From contig NZ_CP015098.1 of the NCBI RefSeq assembly GCF_001611795.1, positions 248,001 through 312,000 on the forward strand: 64,000 nt of DNA, written 5' to 3'. The notes below the pieces were generated by a model. The model did no database searches. It was not told the DNA's origin and worked only from the letters and a program-made list of their open reading frames with translations. Every line of letters begins with the position of its first letter. Position 1 is the stretch's first letter. Made by a program: the position numbers and the translations under genes. This stretch comes from Streptomyces qaidamensis (GTDB taxonomy: Bacteria > Actinomycetota > Actinomycetes > Streptomycetales > Streptomycetaceae). Below, in pieces: positions 7,904 to 17,086 of this stretch.

Positions 7904-10060
7904 TCATCCGTCCTGTGCCTCCTGTACGTCGGATGCTGAGACGAAGACGCGTACGTCCCACGCGCCGAGTTCGACCGGCTCTCCGGCGGGTGTCACGTCG
8001 CCGTACAGGGCGTCGGACAGCTGCGCGGGTGCCGTGCACAGGGCGGGCTCCCAGGCCCAGTTGTGAACCACGTGGACGTGTCGGCCGTCGGGGGACGTGC
8101 CGGTGGTGGCTGTGACGGCCGCCGGGAGGTTCCGCCAGCCGCTGCGGGGCTCGGGGGCGAGCCAGACGGCCAGCGCCCGGGCGAGGGCGCGGCCGGGCAC
8201 CGTTCCCACGCAGGTGATGCGGCCGGCTCCGTGACGGCGGGTGGTGACGGCGGGCCAGCGCCCGAAGTGCGGGTGGTCGTACTCGACGAGGACGTCGGCG
8301 CCGGCGACGGTCAGTGCGTCGGCCCAGCGGGTGGCCGTCGCGTCACCCGGCAGGTGCAGGGGGCCACCGGCCACGGACCGGACCGGCACCGCGGTCCTCA
8401 GGTTGCTGAACTCGTCGTAGTGGACGCCCGCGGCGTCGGCCAGCCGTCCGGGCGCCGGCTCGTGACGGGCCCGGGCCTCGTGGTCGGCGTAACCCGTGCG
8501 GGGGCCGAGGAGCAGGTGCCCGCCGGCGTGCGCGTAGGCGGCGAGCCAGTCGAGCGTCTCGTCATGGGCCATGTACAGCGCCGGGACGACCAGGACCGGG
8601 TGGCGGTGTACGGCTTCCTCGGGGGACGCTCCCCCTCTCTCGCCCCGGGGATCGTGCAACTGCCGCGCGTGGACGATGCGGACCTGGCGGCCGGTGTCGA
8701 AGGCGCCGCGGTAGAAGGGATCGAGGATGCGGTGGTAGGCGGCCGGGTCCGGCTCGCCGTCCGGCTTGGCCAGCGGAGGGTACTTCTGCATCAGCCACTT
8801 GCTGGGCGTGGAATAGACGAACGTGATGTCGGCGTCCGGTTCGAGTCCGGCGACCAGTCCCCCGGCCTGCTCGAACTCGGCGCCCAGCCGGGCGAGTTCG
8901 CCGTAGATGCGGCCGGGCTGCCCGGTGTGGGGCAGGATGCCGCCCCAGTAGGTCTCCGCGCCGAAGTGCAGGGTGTGCCAGTGCCAGTACTCGATCATGC
9001 GGGCGCCACGTGACACGAGTGCCCAGGCGGCCTGCCGCCACTGGCCGTCGTAACCGGGGTGGTTGTTCCAGGGTTCACCGATCGAGCCGGCGTTGGTCTC
9101 GGTGACCAGGAACGGAGCCTGGCGGGAGGAGAACATCCAGTCGGCCGTCCGGTACAGCGCCCACACGCCGGTGGTCTTCCACTTCTGCTCGTGGTCGTCG
9201 GGCGTGGGGTCGGGCAGCAGCAGGCCGTCCTGCATGTCGTAGTAGGGGTTGCCGGAGGCGATGTCGAGGCGGTCGGTCAGCTCGTCGTCCTCGACGGCGG
9301 GGCGAGTGTAGGAGATGCACGTGGTGACGAAGTGCTCGGGTCGGGCGTACTCGCGCACGATGCCGGCCTGCCAGCCGATGAACTCGGTGACCTGCCGGGC
9401 CTGGAACGCCCGCCAGGCGACGTCGTACTGCGGCTGGGCGTTGCCGTCGGGCGTCCACAGATCCGCCCAGGTCGACAGGCGGTGGGACCAGTAGACCAGC
9501 CCCCACTCGCGGTTGAGGGTCTCGACGTCGCCGTACGTCTGACGCAGGTGGTCGACGAAGCGCTGGAAGACACCGTGGTTGTGGAAGAGTTCCAGGCCGG
9601 GTTCATTGTCGACCTGCCAGCCGATGAGGGCGGGGTGGCCGGCGTAGCGGGCGGCGATGGCGCGGATGACCCGCTCCGCGTGGAAGCGGAACGCGGGGTG
9701 GGTGAAGTCCACCTCCTGGCGGGCGCCCCAGCCTATGCGCTCACCGGTGCGGCGCTCCCCGGTGATCTCCGGGTACTGCCGGGCCAGCCACGGCGGCACC
9801 GCGTACGTCGGGGTGCCGAGGACGACGGAGATGCCGTTCTCGTGGGCGCCGTCCAGGACGGGCTGGAGCCAGTCGAGCTCGAAACGGCCGTTCGCGGGCT
9901 CCCAGGTCGACCACACCGACTCACCGACCCGGATGACGCTGACGTGGGCCTCGGCCATGAGGGCGAGGTCGGTCTTGAGACGTTGCGCAGGGCGGTCGTA
10001 GGGCTGGTACTCGTGGTAGTACGCGGCGCCGAACAGGACGCGGGCGGGCAGATCCGCCAT
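7904..10060 (-). CDS. Glycoside hydrolase family 42 beta-galactosidase
   Basis: 718 residues with no signal peptide, so intracellular. The GH42 TIM barrel begins LFGAAYYHEYQPYDR. The acid/base glutamate lies in WQVDNEPG and the nucleophile glutamate in LVTETNAG. A trimerisation domain and beta domain follow. It hydrolyses terminal beta-galactosides imported by the adjacent ABC transporter; 46 bp separate it from the permease and 37 bp from the sialidase-fold gene. Length and motifs are normal for the family. Confidence 0.92.
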   Translation of the reverse strand: MADLPARVLFGAAYYHEYQPYDRPAQRLKTDLALMAEAHVSVIRVGESVWSTWEPANGRFELDWLQPVLDGAHENGISVVLGTPTYAVPPWLARQYPEITGERRTGERIGWGARQEVDFTHPAFRFHAERVIRAIAARYAGHPALIGWQVDNEPGLELFHNHGVFQRFVDHLRQTYGDVETLNREWGLVYWSHRLSTWADLWTPDGNAQPQYDVAWRAFQARQVTEFIGWQAGIVREYARPEHFVTTCISYTRPAVEDDELTDRLDIASGNPYYDMQDGLLLPDPTPDDHEQKWKTTGVWALYRTADWMFSSRQAPFLVTETNAGSIGEPWNNHPGYDGQWRQAAWALVSRGARMIEYWHWHTLHFGAETYWGGILPHTGQPGRIYGELARLGAEFEQAGGLVAGLEPDADITFVYSTPSKWLMQKYPPLAKPDGEPDPAAYHRILDPFYRGAFDTGRQVRIVHARQLHDPRGERGGASPEEAVHRHPVLVVPALYMAHDETLDWLAAYAHAGGHLLLGPRTGYADHEARARHEPAPGRLADAAGVHYDEFSNLRTAVPVRSVAGGPLHLPGDATATRWADALTVAGADVLVEYDHPHFGRWPAVTTRRHGAGRITCVGTVPGRALARALAVWLAPEPRSGWRNLPAAVTATTGTSPDGRHVHVVHNWAWEPALCTAPAQLSDALYGDVTPAGEPVELGAWDVRVFVSASDVQEAQDG

Positions 10061-10106
10061 GGGGACAACCTCCGTGAAAGAAGGGGGGATTCGAGGGCCG
10101 CGCGTC

Positions 10107-11045
10107 CTACTGCTTGACGCTGCCGGTGGCCAGACCGCTCTGCCAGTAGCGCTGCAGCAGCAGGAAGGCCACGACGAGCGGGACGATCGAGACCAGAGAG
10201 CCCGTCACCACCAGGGCGATCATGTCGCTGCTCACCCCGCCGCCGCCGTTCTGCGCCTGCTCGGCCCAGGAGGACAGGCCGACCGTGATCGGGTACAGGT
10301 TCGGGTCGTTGAGCATGATCAGCGGCAGGAAGTAGTTGTTCCACGTGGCGACCAGGGTGAACAGGAGCACGGTCACCAGGCCGGGGGCCAGCAGCCGCAG
10401 CACGATCCGGAAGAAGATCCGTGCCTCGCCGGCGCCGTCGATACGGGCGGCTTCCAGCAGGCTGTCCGGGACGGCGTCGGCGGCGTAGACCCGCATGAGG
10501 TAGAGGCCGAAGGGGTTGACGAGGGAGGGCAGAATGACGGCCCAGGGGGTGTTGACCAGGCCCGCCTCGGCGAAGAGCAGATAGGTCGGGATCGCCAGGG
10601 CGGTGGTCGGCACCATGACGGCGCCCAACACCAGGTTGAAGGCGAGCCGGTCGCCGCGGAAGCGGAACTTGGCGAAGCCGTAGCCGCCCGCCGCCGCGAG
10701 GAAGGCCGCGCCGATCGCGCTGACCCCCGCGTACCCGACGGTGTTCAGCAGCCAGCGCGCGAAGACCCCGTCGCTCTGGGTGAACGTGCTCTCGACGTTC
10801 GTCAGCAGCCGCGGGCTGTGCGAGAACCACAGGCCGAAGCTGTCGAACAGGTCCTGGGCGCTCTTGGTGGAGGCGATGATCAGCCAGAACAACGGGAGCA
10901 GGAAGTAGGCGAGGGCCGCGAGCATGGCGATCGTCAGGGGGGTGCTGCGGCGGGGTCGTGAGCGGCGGCTGGGCCGGCGGTACCGGACGTGCGCCCGGCG
11001 TACGGCGGCAGGGGCGGCGGGTGCCGGGGGCGTGGTGGTGGTCAC
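10107..11045 (-). CDS. Sugar ABC transporter permease (MalG-like)
   Basis: 312 residues with six predicted membrane helices and the EAA loop SLLEAARIDGAGEARIFFRIVLRLLAPG that docks the ATPase. The start is the GTG at 11045, which overlaps the upstream permease stop as GTGA. It belongs to the carbohydrate-uptake type 1 family and pairs with the next gene. No ATPase gene is present in the operon, so a shared MsiK-type ATPase is expected, as in other Streptomyces sugar importers. Confidence 0.92.
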   Translation of the reverse strand: MTTTTPPAPAAPAAVRRAHVRYRRPSRRSRPRRSTPLTIAMLAALAYFLLPLFWLIIASTKSAQDLFDSFGLWFSHSPRLLTNVESTFTQSDGVFARWLLNTVGYAGVSAIGAAFLAAAGGYGFAKFRFRGDRLAFNLVLGAVMVPTTALAIPTYLLFAEAGLVNTPWAVILPSLVNPFGLYLMRVYAADAVPDSLLEAARIDGAGEARIFFRIVLRLLAPGLVTVLLFTLVATWNNYFLPLIMLNDPNLYPITVGLSSWAEQAQNGGGGVSSDMIALVVTGSLVSIVPLVVAFLLLQRYWQSGLATGSVKQ

Positions 11046-11953
11046 GGGGTCCTCCTGCGGTTCGCGGTGAGCAGGAGGCCGTAGGAGGCGATCACGATGA
11101 GGAGGCCGAGGAGGAAGGACACCGTGGCCGCGTAGTTGACCTGCTGGCCGGTGAAGGCGAGGGAGTAGGCGTAGAGGTTGGCGGTGTAGGAGCTGCTGAT
11201 GACGTCGGGGGCGATCTTCATCAGCAGGTTGGGTTCGTTGAACAGCTGGAAACTGCCGATCACGGAGAACAGCAGGGTCAGCAGCAGGGCGGGCTTCAGA
11301 GCCGGCAGCTTGATGGAGCGGGCGACGCGCCAGGGGCCCGCCCCGTCCATCGCGGCAGCCTCGTACAGCTCGTGCGGGATGGTGCGCAGGGCCGCGTACA
11401 GGATGATCATGTTGTAGCCGACGAACTCCCAGGTGACGACGTTCGCCAGGCTGCCGAGCATCCAGCCCTCGCTGAGGAAGTTGGGTACCGGGACGTCCAG
11501 TTCGCGGCCCAGCTGGGCGAACGGACCGAAGTCCGGCCCGTACAGGTAGCCCCACATCAGGGCGGCGACCACGCTCGGGACGGCGTACGGCACGAAGATG
11601 CCGAGCCGGATCAGCCGGGCGAAGCGCAGCAGTCCGCTGTCGAGGGCGAGGGCGAACAGCAGGGCGAGGAGCAGCATCAGCGGGACCTGGAGGGCGAAGA
11701 ACAGGGCGACCCGGCCGATGCCCGAGAGGAGTTGGGGGTCTGTCAGGGCGGTGACGTAGTTGTCCAGGCCCACGAAGACGGTGCCGCCGATGAGGCGTTC
11801 CTGGAAGAGGCTGAGGTAGGCGGCGTAGCCGAGGGGGGCGAGGAAGAGGAGGAGGAACAGGACCATGAACGGGGCGATGAACGCCGGGCCCGCCAGGCGG
11901 CGTGGACCTGCCCGCTTCGGCCTGCGGGCCTGGGGTGCGGTGGTGGCGGTCAT
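11042..11953 (-). CDS. Sugar ABC transporter permease (MalF-like)
   Basis: 303 residues: a cytoplasmic N-tail, six hydrophobic segments and the EAA loop ELYEAAAMDGAGPWRVARSIKLPAL. I chose ATG 11953 because AGGGA lies 8 bp upstream. A GTG at 11959 that overlaps the previous stop is the alternative and adds two residues. It forms the heterodimeric channel with the MalG-like neighbour. Confidence 0.9.
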   Translation of the reverse strand: MTATTAPQARRPKRAGPRRLAGPAFIAPFMVLFLLLFLAPLGYAAYLSLFQERLIGGTVFVGLDNYVTALTDPQLLSGIGRVALFFALQVPLMLLLALLFALALDSGLLRFARLIRLGIFVPYAVPSVVAALMWGYLYGPDFGPFAQLGRELDVPVPNFLSEGWMLGSLANVVTWEFVGYNMIILYAALRTIPHELYEAAAMDGAGPWRVARSIKLPALKPALLLTLLFSVIGSFQLFNEPNLLMKIAPDVISSSYTANLYAYSLAFTGQQVNYAATVSFLLGLLIVIASYGLLLTANRRRTP

Positions 11954-11955
11954 GG

Positions 11956-13338
11956 TCACGTTCCCTTGACGGTGAAGCCCTGCTTCTTGGCATACGTGGT
12001 CAGACGGGTCTGCCAGGTGCCGAGCGCGGCGGCCGTGTCGGTCCGGTCGGCGAGGGACTTGCCGACGGTCTCGGTCCAGTCGGTGGCCGCCTGGTCGAGG
12101 AACGGCGGCCACTGGAAGGCGTCGTCGACGGTGTCGCCGATGGAGGCGAACAGCTGGTTGACCTTCTGGCCGCCGTAGAAGGACGGGAGGTCGCCGGTGA
12201 ACGACGGGTCGGTGAGCAGTGTCCTGGTGGCGGGGAAGAAGGACTGCCGGGTGGCGAACATCTTCGCGCTGGCGGGGTCGCTGTTGAGGAACTGGGCGAA
12301 CTGGGCGGCCGCCACGGGGTTCTTGGTCGAGCGGATGGCGGCGGTGGTCGAGCCGCCCCAGTTGCCGGAGGCGGGCTTGGCCGCGTCCCACTGCGGGAGC
12401 GGGGCGGCCCGCCACTTGCCCGCCGTGGACTTGGCCGAGCCGGAGAGGAAGGCCGGTCCCCAGGCGGCGGTGAGCCAGGTGGCGTACTTGCCCTTGTTGA
12501 AGCCGGCGTACCAGCCGTCGGTGAAGTCCGGGTCGGTGCTGATGACACCCTCCCGGGCGAGGCCGCCCCAATAGGTGCCGAGCTTCTTGGAGACGGCGTC
12601 GTCGACGCTGATGGCGATGTCGCTCTTGCCGGACAGTCCGTACGGCTTGGCGCCCGCCTGCCACAGCAGTCCGTGCCAGGCGGCGGCCTCGTTGGCGGCG
12701 AGGTTGGTGAGATAGACGTCCGGGTCGGCCTTGTGCAGCTTGCGCGCCGCCTCGGCGAACTCATCCCAGGTCGTGGGGACTTGGATGCCGTGCTTGTCGA
12801 AGACGTCCTTGCGGTACAGCATGCCCATCGGGCCGGTGTCCTGGGGGATCGCCCAGACCTCGCCGCCCGGGCCGCTGACCTGCCCCCATGTCCAGTCGAC
12901 GAATTCGCCCTTCAGCGTGGAGGCCCCGTACGGGCGCAGGTCGAGCAGGCTGTCGGTGATCGTGAACGTCGGGATCGCCTGGTACTCGATCTGTGCCAGG
13001 TCCGGTGCGCCGGTGCCGGCCTTGAGGGCGGTCCTGAGCTTCGTGTAGTGCTTGACGCCCTGACCGGCGTTCACGACGTTGACCTTGATCGCGGGGTATT
13101 TCTTCTCGAAGAGGGCGACCTCCTGCTGGATGTCGGGGACCCAGGTCCAGAAGGTCAGCTCGGTCGGCGTCTTCATCGCCTTGTCGATGTCGGCCTTGCC
13201 GACCGGCTCGGCGGAGGAACCGATTCCGCCGCCGTCGCCGCCGCACGCGGACAGGGCCGCGCCGAGGGAGGCCGCTCCGGTGGCGGTGAGGAAGAGGCGA
13301 CGGCTCATGAGGGGCGAGGAAAGAACTGTTCTGGGCAC
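11956..13338 (-). CDS. Sugar ABC transporter substrate-binding lipoprotein
   Basis: 460 residues of the MalE/UgpB-like family 1 binding proteins. A twin-arginine n-region (MSRRLF) leads into a lipobox LSAC, then a Gly-rich linker. The mature part has TFWTWVPDIQQEVALFEKKYP and other family landmarks. GTG 13338 is preferred because GGGAG lies 6 bp upstream; ATG 13308, ten codons later, has no good ribosome binding site but starts exactly at the Tat-like signal. It delivers an oligosaccharide to the two permeases. First gene of the operon, repressed in all likelihood by the LacI protein upstream. Confidence 0.9.
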   Translation of the reverse strand: MPRTVLSSPLMSRRLFLTATGAASLGAALSACGGDGGGIGSSAEPVGKADIDKAMKTPTELTFWTWVPDIQQEVALFEKKYPAIKVNVVNAGQGVKHYTKLRTALKAGTGAPDLAQIEYQAIPTFTITDSLLDLRPYGASTLKGEFVDWTWGQVSGPGGEVWAIPQDTGPMGMLYRKDVFDKHGIQVPTTWDEFAEAARKLHKADPDVYLTNLAANEAAAWHGLLWQAGAKPYGLSGKSDIAISVDDAVSKKLGTYWGGLAREGVISTDPDFTDGWYAGFNKGKYATWLTAAWGPAFLSGSAKSTAGKWRAAPLPQWDAAKPASGNWGGSTTAAIRSTKNPVAAAQFAQFLNSDPASAKMFATRQSFFPATRTLLTDPSFTGDLPSFYGGQKVNQLFASIGDTVDDAFQWPPFLDQAATDWTETVGKSLADRTDTAAALGTWQTRLTTYAKKQGFTVKGT

Positions 13339-13533
13339 GTGGGACTCCCGCCGGAGCGATGGAAGGGACGGAAACGATGGGTGCCACCGGCGGCAGAGCG
13401 CCGCAGAGCGGTGAGCCCCGCAGGGCGGAGGAGCGCCGGATGGCGGAGAAGGGGGAGCGGCCCTGGGCAGCGGGACCGCTCATGCGTAGGTCGTCCCTTG
13501 CGCGGGAGCGGCGACGGGGACGGAGTTGAAGTG

Positions 13534-13545
13534 GCAGGGCCCTGC
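13534..13545. promoter_or_regulatory. Palindrome upstream of the sugar operon, candidate LacI operator
   Basis: GCAGGG followed by CCCTGC forms a perfect 12-bp dyad in the 313-bp gap between the LacI regulator gene and the binding-protein gene, about 200 bp before the latter. It could be an operator or a transcript hairpin. The rest of the gap (13339-13651) shows nothing else I can name. Confidence 0.35.
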
Positions 13546-13651
13546 ACGGAGTTGCAGAGGTCCGAGGAGCCGACGGACGTGGGCCGGTCGAGGCCGTTCC
13601 GTCGATTCCTGTGCACGGCTCGGGGGCGGACACCACCCGGTGGGGCCGGTG

Positions 13652-14761
13652 TCAGACGGCGGGGGGTGAGTGGGCCTCGCCGTCCGGGTTCGGAGATGCC
13701 GGCCGCATCTGGACCGGGGTTCTGCGGGAGGCCGGCGGCGCGGTGGAGGCGCGGACGACGAGTTCGACGGGCTGGCTCTGTGGCGCCAGCGGTTCGGCCG
13801 CCGGATTCTCGATGGCGTGGACGAGCAGGCGCAGGCCCTCGCGGGCCACGTCGTCGAACGGCTGCCGTACCGTCGTCAGGGGTGGAAGGACGTAGGCGGC
13901 CAAGGGGATGTCGTCGAAGCCGACCACGCTGACGTCCTCGGGCACCCGCAGCCCGGCCTCCGTCAGGAAGCGGATGAGTCCGACGGCCATGTCGTCGTTG
14001 GCCGCGAACACCGCCGTCAGGTCGCTCCTGGCGGCCAGTTCGCGGCCCGCCTCGTAGCCGGACGCGGCCGACCAGTCGCCCTCGACGGCCACCGGCTGTT
14101 CGCGGTCGTGCGCGGTGAGCGCCGCGCGCCACCCTGCCTGCCGGTCACGGGCGGCGAACCACTTTCGTGGTCCGGCGAGGTGGTGCACCGTTCGGTGTCC
14201 CAGGTCCAGCAGATGCTGCGTGGCGGCGCGGGCCAGCTCCACGGAGTCGACACCCGCGGCGATGGCCGAGGCCGGGGCGCCTGTGCCGGCCGGGGCGCCG
14301 AGGACGAGCACCGGGACCTCGGAGGCGAGCGGTACGGAACCCTCGTCGATCGGTTCGGACACGACGATGCCGTCGACGCCCCGCTCCAGCAGCGACTGCA
14401 TGGCACCACCGACGTCCTCCGGGTCGCCTTCGAGCGTGTTGACCACGCTCAGCGCGTACCCGGCGTCCCGGGCGGCCCGCTCGACGCCGATGAGCAGGGA
14501 AGCCGGGCCGTACAGGGCTGTCCCCAGTGCCACCACGCCGATGGTCCGGGTCCGCCCCGAGGCCAGCGCCCGTGCCGCGCTGTTCAGCCGGTAGCCGAGC
14601 TGCTCGGCGGCTTCCAGGACACGGCGGCGCACGTCCTCCGAGACGTAGCGCTCACCGTTGAGAACCCGGGACACCGTCTTCTGGGAGACCCCCGCCAACT
14701 GCGCCACGTCGACGCTTCGTGGTGCGGCGGGGGTCTTTCCGCGCCCTGTTCCTCGCGTCAT
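13652..14761 (-). CDS. LacI-family transcriptional regulator
   Basis: 369 residues. The N-terminal helix-turn-helix VDVAQLAGVSQKTVSRVLNGERYVSEDVRRRVLEAAEQLGY includes the hinge helix (NSAARALASGRTRTIGVV). It is followed by a periplasmic-binding-protein-like effector domain with VFAANDDMAVG and VVGFDDIPLAAYVLPPLTTVRQ. GGAG lies 7 bp before the ATG. It is the probable repressor of the adjacent sugar-uptake/GH42/sialidase operon, with a sugar as inducer. Confidence 0.93.
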   Translation of the reverse strand: MTRGTGRGKTPAAPRSVDVAQLAGVSQKTVSRVLNGERYVSEDVRRRVLEAAEQLGYRLNSAARALASGRTRTIGVVALGTALYGPASLLIGVERAARDAGYALSVVNTLEGDPEDVGGAMQSLLERGVDGIVVSEPIDEGSVPLASEVPVLVLGAPAGTGAPASAIAAGVDSVELARAATQHLLDLGHRTVHHLAGPRKWFAARDRQAGWRAALTAHDREQPVAVEGDWSAASGYEAGRELAARSDLTAVFAANDDMAVGLIRFLTEAGLRVPEDVSVVGFDDIPLAAYVLPPLTTVRQPFDDVAREGLRLLVHAIENPAAEPLAPQSQPVELVVRASTAPPASRRTPVQMRPASPNPDGEAHSPPAV

Positions 14762-14824
14762 GGGGGTCTCCTGGTGTGCGGTGGCTCGGATCCGGGCGCG
14801 GCGGCGGAAGAGGGTGTCGTCGGT

Positions 14825-14848
14825 ATGACTGCGCCGTCATGACTGCGC
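14825..14848. repeat. Direct repeat of ATGACTGCGC in a divergent promoter region
   Basis: Two identical decamers start at 14825 and 14839, 14 bp apart. They lie in the 289-bp gap between the start of the lacI-type gene and the phosphodiesterase gene. Spacing near 1.3 helical turns suggests a regulator site or a small duplication. The rest of 14762-15050 shows no gene. Confidence 0.35.
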
Positions 14849-15050
14849 AGACATATCAACGCAGCCGGACGCGCCCCGTCAAGACATCACGCAGCATCGC
14901 TTCGGGCCGGGCGCGGATCACGGGCTCCCGCGACCCTGGTCCGGACCCGTCGGTCAAGATTCGGTCTCGCTTGCGCGAGCGAGAGGCGACCGGCCGTTAC
15001 CACCGGTAAGTTCCGGCCCCCCACCCCTCGTTGTCAGGAGTCCCGGTTCC

Positions 15051-16397
15051 ATGCGCCGACTTCTAGCCTCCGTCGTGGTGGCGTCAGCCGCGATCGGCGG
15101 GTTCATCACGACCCCGTCCCCCGCCGCTGCCGCCGACCCCGTGTCCGGATCCTTCAGTGTCCTCGCCTACAACGTGGCGGGCCTGCCGGAGAGCATCTCC
15201 TCCGCACCCACTCCCCGCGAACCCGCCACCACGGAAATCGGTCGGCGGATCGCGCCGTACGACGTGGTCAACGTCCAGGAGGACTTCAACTACCACGCCT
15301 TTCTCTACGCCGGGGACACCGCGCACGCGTACCGCACCCCCACCAGCGGGGGCGCCGGTATCGGCAGCGGTCTCAACACCTTGTCGAAACTCCCCTACGA
15401 CACCGACGACTTCGAGCGGGTGCGCTGGAAGTCCTGCCAGTTCGACTCCGGTGACTGCCTCACGCCCAAGGGGTTCACGTTCATCCGTCAGCGCCTCGCC
15501 GAGGGCGTGTACGTGGACTTCTACAACCTGCACACGAACGCCGGCACGAACCCCGGCGACCTGGCCTCGCGGGCGGACAACCTCAACCAGCTGACGGCCT
15601 TCATCAAGACCCACTCGGCCGGGAACGCGGTCGTCGTCATGGGCGACACCAACACGCGCTACACGCGCTCCGGCGACACCATCGCCGAGTTCGCCGCCGC
15701 GAACGGTCTGACCGACCCCTGGGTCCAGCTCATCCGCGGCGGCACACCGCCCGCCAAGGGCAGCGACGCCCTGGTCTGCGACCAGACCGGCCCTACCGTG
15801 CCCAACACCTGCGAGGTCGTGGACAAGGTCCTGTACCGCGACAGCAAACTCGTGTCGCTCAACGCCACCTCGTACAACAACGAGCACTCCCGGTTCCTCA
15901 CCGATGCCGGGCTCATGCTGTCCGACCACGACCCGATCAAGGTGGACTTCTCCTGGTCGCGCGCCGCGGACTTCCAGCTCAGTGAACAGTTCGGCGGGCC
16001 CCACGGCGCCCACTACACCGACATCGACGCCGTACCGGCCGGCGCGCGTCCGGTCAGCCTCTCGCTGCGCAGCGGTACCCGCGTCGACGGCGTCGGCCTG
16101 ACACTCGGCGACGGCACGGTCATCAGCCACGGCGGAACCGGCGGCACGGCGTCGTCCCTGAACCTGGGCAGCGGGGAGTACCTCAGCTCCGCCCAGTTGT
16201 GCCGGGGCCAGAAGGACGGCCGGACGCGGATCTTCTCCGCCCGGTTCTCCACCAACCTCGGCAGGAGCCTGTCCGGCGGAACCACCACGTCCGACTGCGT
16301 CACACGCACGGCGCCGTCGGGGTGGCAGATCGCCGGGTTCCACGGCCGGGCCGGTGACGAGGTCGACAAGCTGGGCTTCATCTACACGAAGCGCTGA
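15051..16397 (+). CDS. Secreted sphingomyelinase-type phosphodiesterase with C-terminal lectin-like domain
   Basis: 448 residues. The signal peptide (MRRLLASVVVASAAIGGFITTPSPAAAA) is followed by an endonuclease/exonuclease/phosphatase (DNase-I-like) domain. Its landmarks are VLAYNVAGLPE, VVNVQEDFN, DFYNLHTNAG, VVMGDTNTRY and the final SDHDPIKV catalytic His. From about residue 305 a jacalin/vitelline-like beta domain begins (FGGPHGAHYTDIDAV to GFHGRAGDEVDKLGFIY). It probably cleaves a phosphodiester lipid head group such as sphingomyelin outside the cell. It stands alone between intergenic stretches. Confidence 0.85.
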   Translation: MRRLLASVVVASAAIGGFITTPSPAAAADPVSGSFSVLAYNVAGLPESISSAPTPREPATTEIGRRIAPYDVVNVQEDFNYHAFLYAGDTAHAYRTPTSGGAGIGSGLNTLSKLPYDTDDFERVRWKSCQFDSGDCLTPKGFTFIRQRLAEGVYVDFYNLHTNAGTNPGDLASRADNLNQLTAFIKTHSAGNAVVVMGDTNTRYTRSGDTIAEFAAANGLTDPWVQLIRGGTPPAKGSDALVCDQTGPTVPNTCEVVDKVLYRDSKLVSLNATSYNNEHSRFLTDAGLMLSDHDPIKVDFSWSRAADFQLSEQFGGPHGAHYTDIDAVPAGARPVSLSLRSGTRVDGVGLTLGDGTVISHGGTGGTASSLNLGSGEYLSSAQLCRGQKDGRTRIFSARFSTNLGRSLSGGTTTSDCVTRTAPSGWQIAGFHGRAGDEVDKLGFIYTKR

Positions 16398-16438
16398 CGC
16401 GCTCCCCTTGCCGGCTCTCGTGAGCGACGGCCCGCGAT

Positions 16439-16473
16439 CGGCGGCGACGGCCTCTCACCGGCTGTCGCCGCCG
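16439..16473 (+). terminator. Hairpin after the phosphodiesterase gene
   Basis: A perfect 10-bp GC stem (CGGCGGCGAC with GTCGCCGCCG) around a 15-nt loop, 42 nt after the stop codon. There is no T-tract. Confidence 0.55.
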
Positions 16474-16499
16474 GAGGGTGGGAGGTCCTGGCCGGTGGG

Positions 16500-16740
16500 G
16501 CGGGGCCGATGGGTGGTGCGGGCCGGCAGGTGGTGCGGCCCGGCCATTGGTGCAGCCCCAGCCGGTCGTGCGGCCCGGCCATTCGTGCAGCCCCGGCCGG
16601 CGGAGTGGAACCGACTGGTGGTGCGGCCCCGGCCGGTGGAGTGGAACCGACTGATGGTGCGGCCCGGCCTGTGGGGCAGCCCCGGCCGGTGGAGTGGAAC
16701 CGGTCGGTGGTGTCGCTCCGGCCGGTGGGGCGGTCCATCG
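16500..16740. repeat. Degenerate tandem repeats in a non-coding stretch
   Basis: The stretch is built from variants of two elements: GGTGCGGCCC(C)GGCC and GGAGTGGAACCG. The second occurs at 16602, 16638 and 16691, so unit spacing is 36 then 53 bp. The minus strand stays open but encodes only low-complexity Pro/Gly/Ala sequence. I take it as non-coding repeat DNA within the 690-bp gap 16398-17086, in which I see no gene. Confidence 0.6.
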
Positions 16741-16840
16741 TCGCGGCGGAGCCGGTCGATGGTGCAGTACTCGTCGTCCAGGTCACCCGCGAACCCGAGG
16801 CCCGGCGCGCGCAGCGGCAGGAGCGGCCCGACGGCCCGTC

Positions 16841-16876
16841 ATGCACGGCATGCACGGCATGCACGGCATGCACGGC
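16841..16876. repeat. Four perfect copies of a 9-bp tandem repeat
   Basis: ATGCACGGC occurs four times head to tail. Copy number is likely to vary between strains by slippage. No coding role is apparent. Confidence 0.9.
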
Positions 16877-17086
16877 ATGAGCGCCCTATCAGCCGTACAC
16901 GGCGACTGCGGCCGCCATCAGCCGCCCGGCGTGGCGGAGCCGGCCGGTGGCCCAGGACCTGGTGTCCGGTCGCCCCACTGACGCGGGGCTCAGCGCGCGC
17001 AGGCGCAGGAACGGCCCAGTCCCCGCCGGCGCAGCACCGCCAGAGCACCGTGCCGGCCGATCACCGCGTCGGCGGCCTGGCGGTGG

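Noticed and set aside
16382..16873. Minus-strand frame encoding repeated His-Ala-Val and Pro/Gly-rich sequence
   Set aside because: It is a direct read-out of tandem DNA repeats; no signal, domain or ribosome binding site.
16841..16876. Possible CRISPR-like array
   Set aside because: Units are 9 bp and contiguous, with no spacers and no cas genes.
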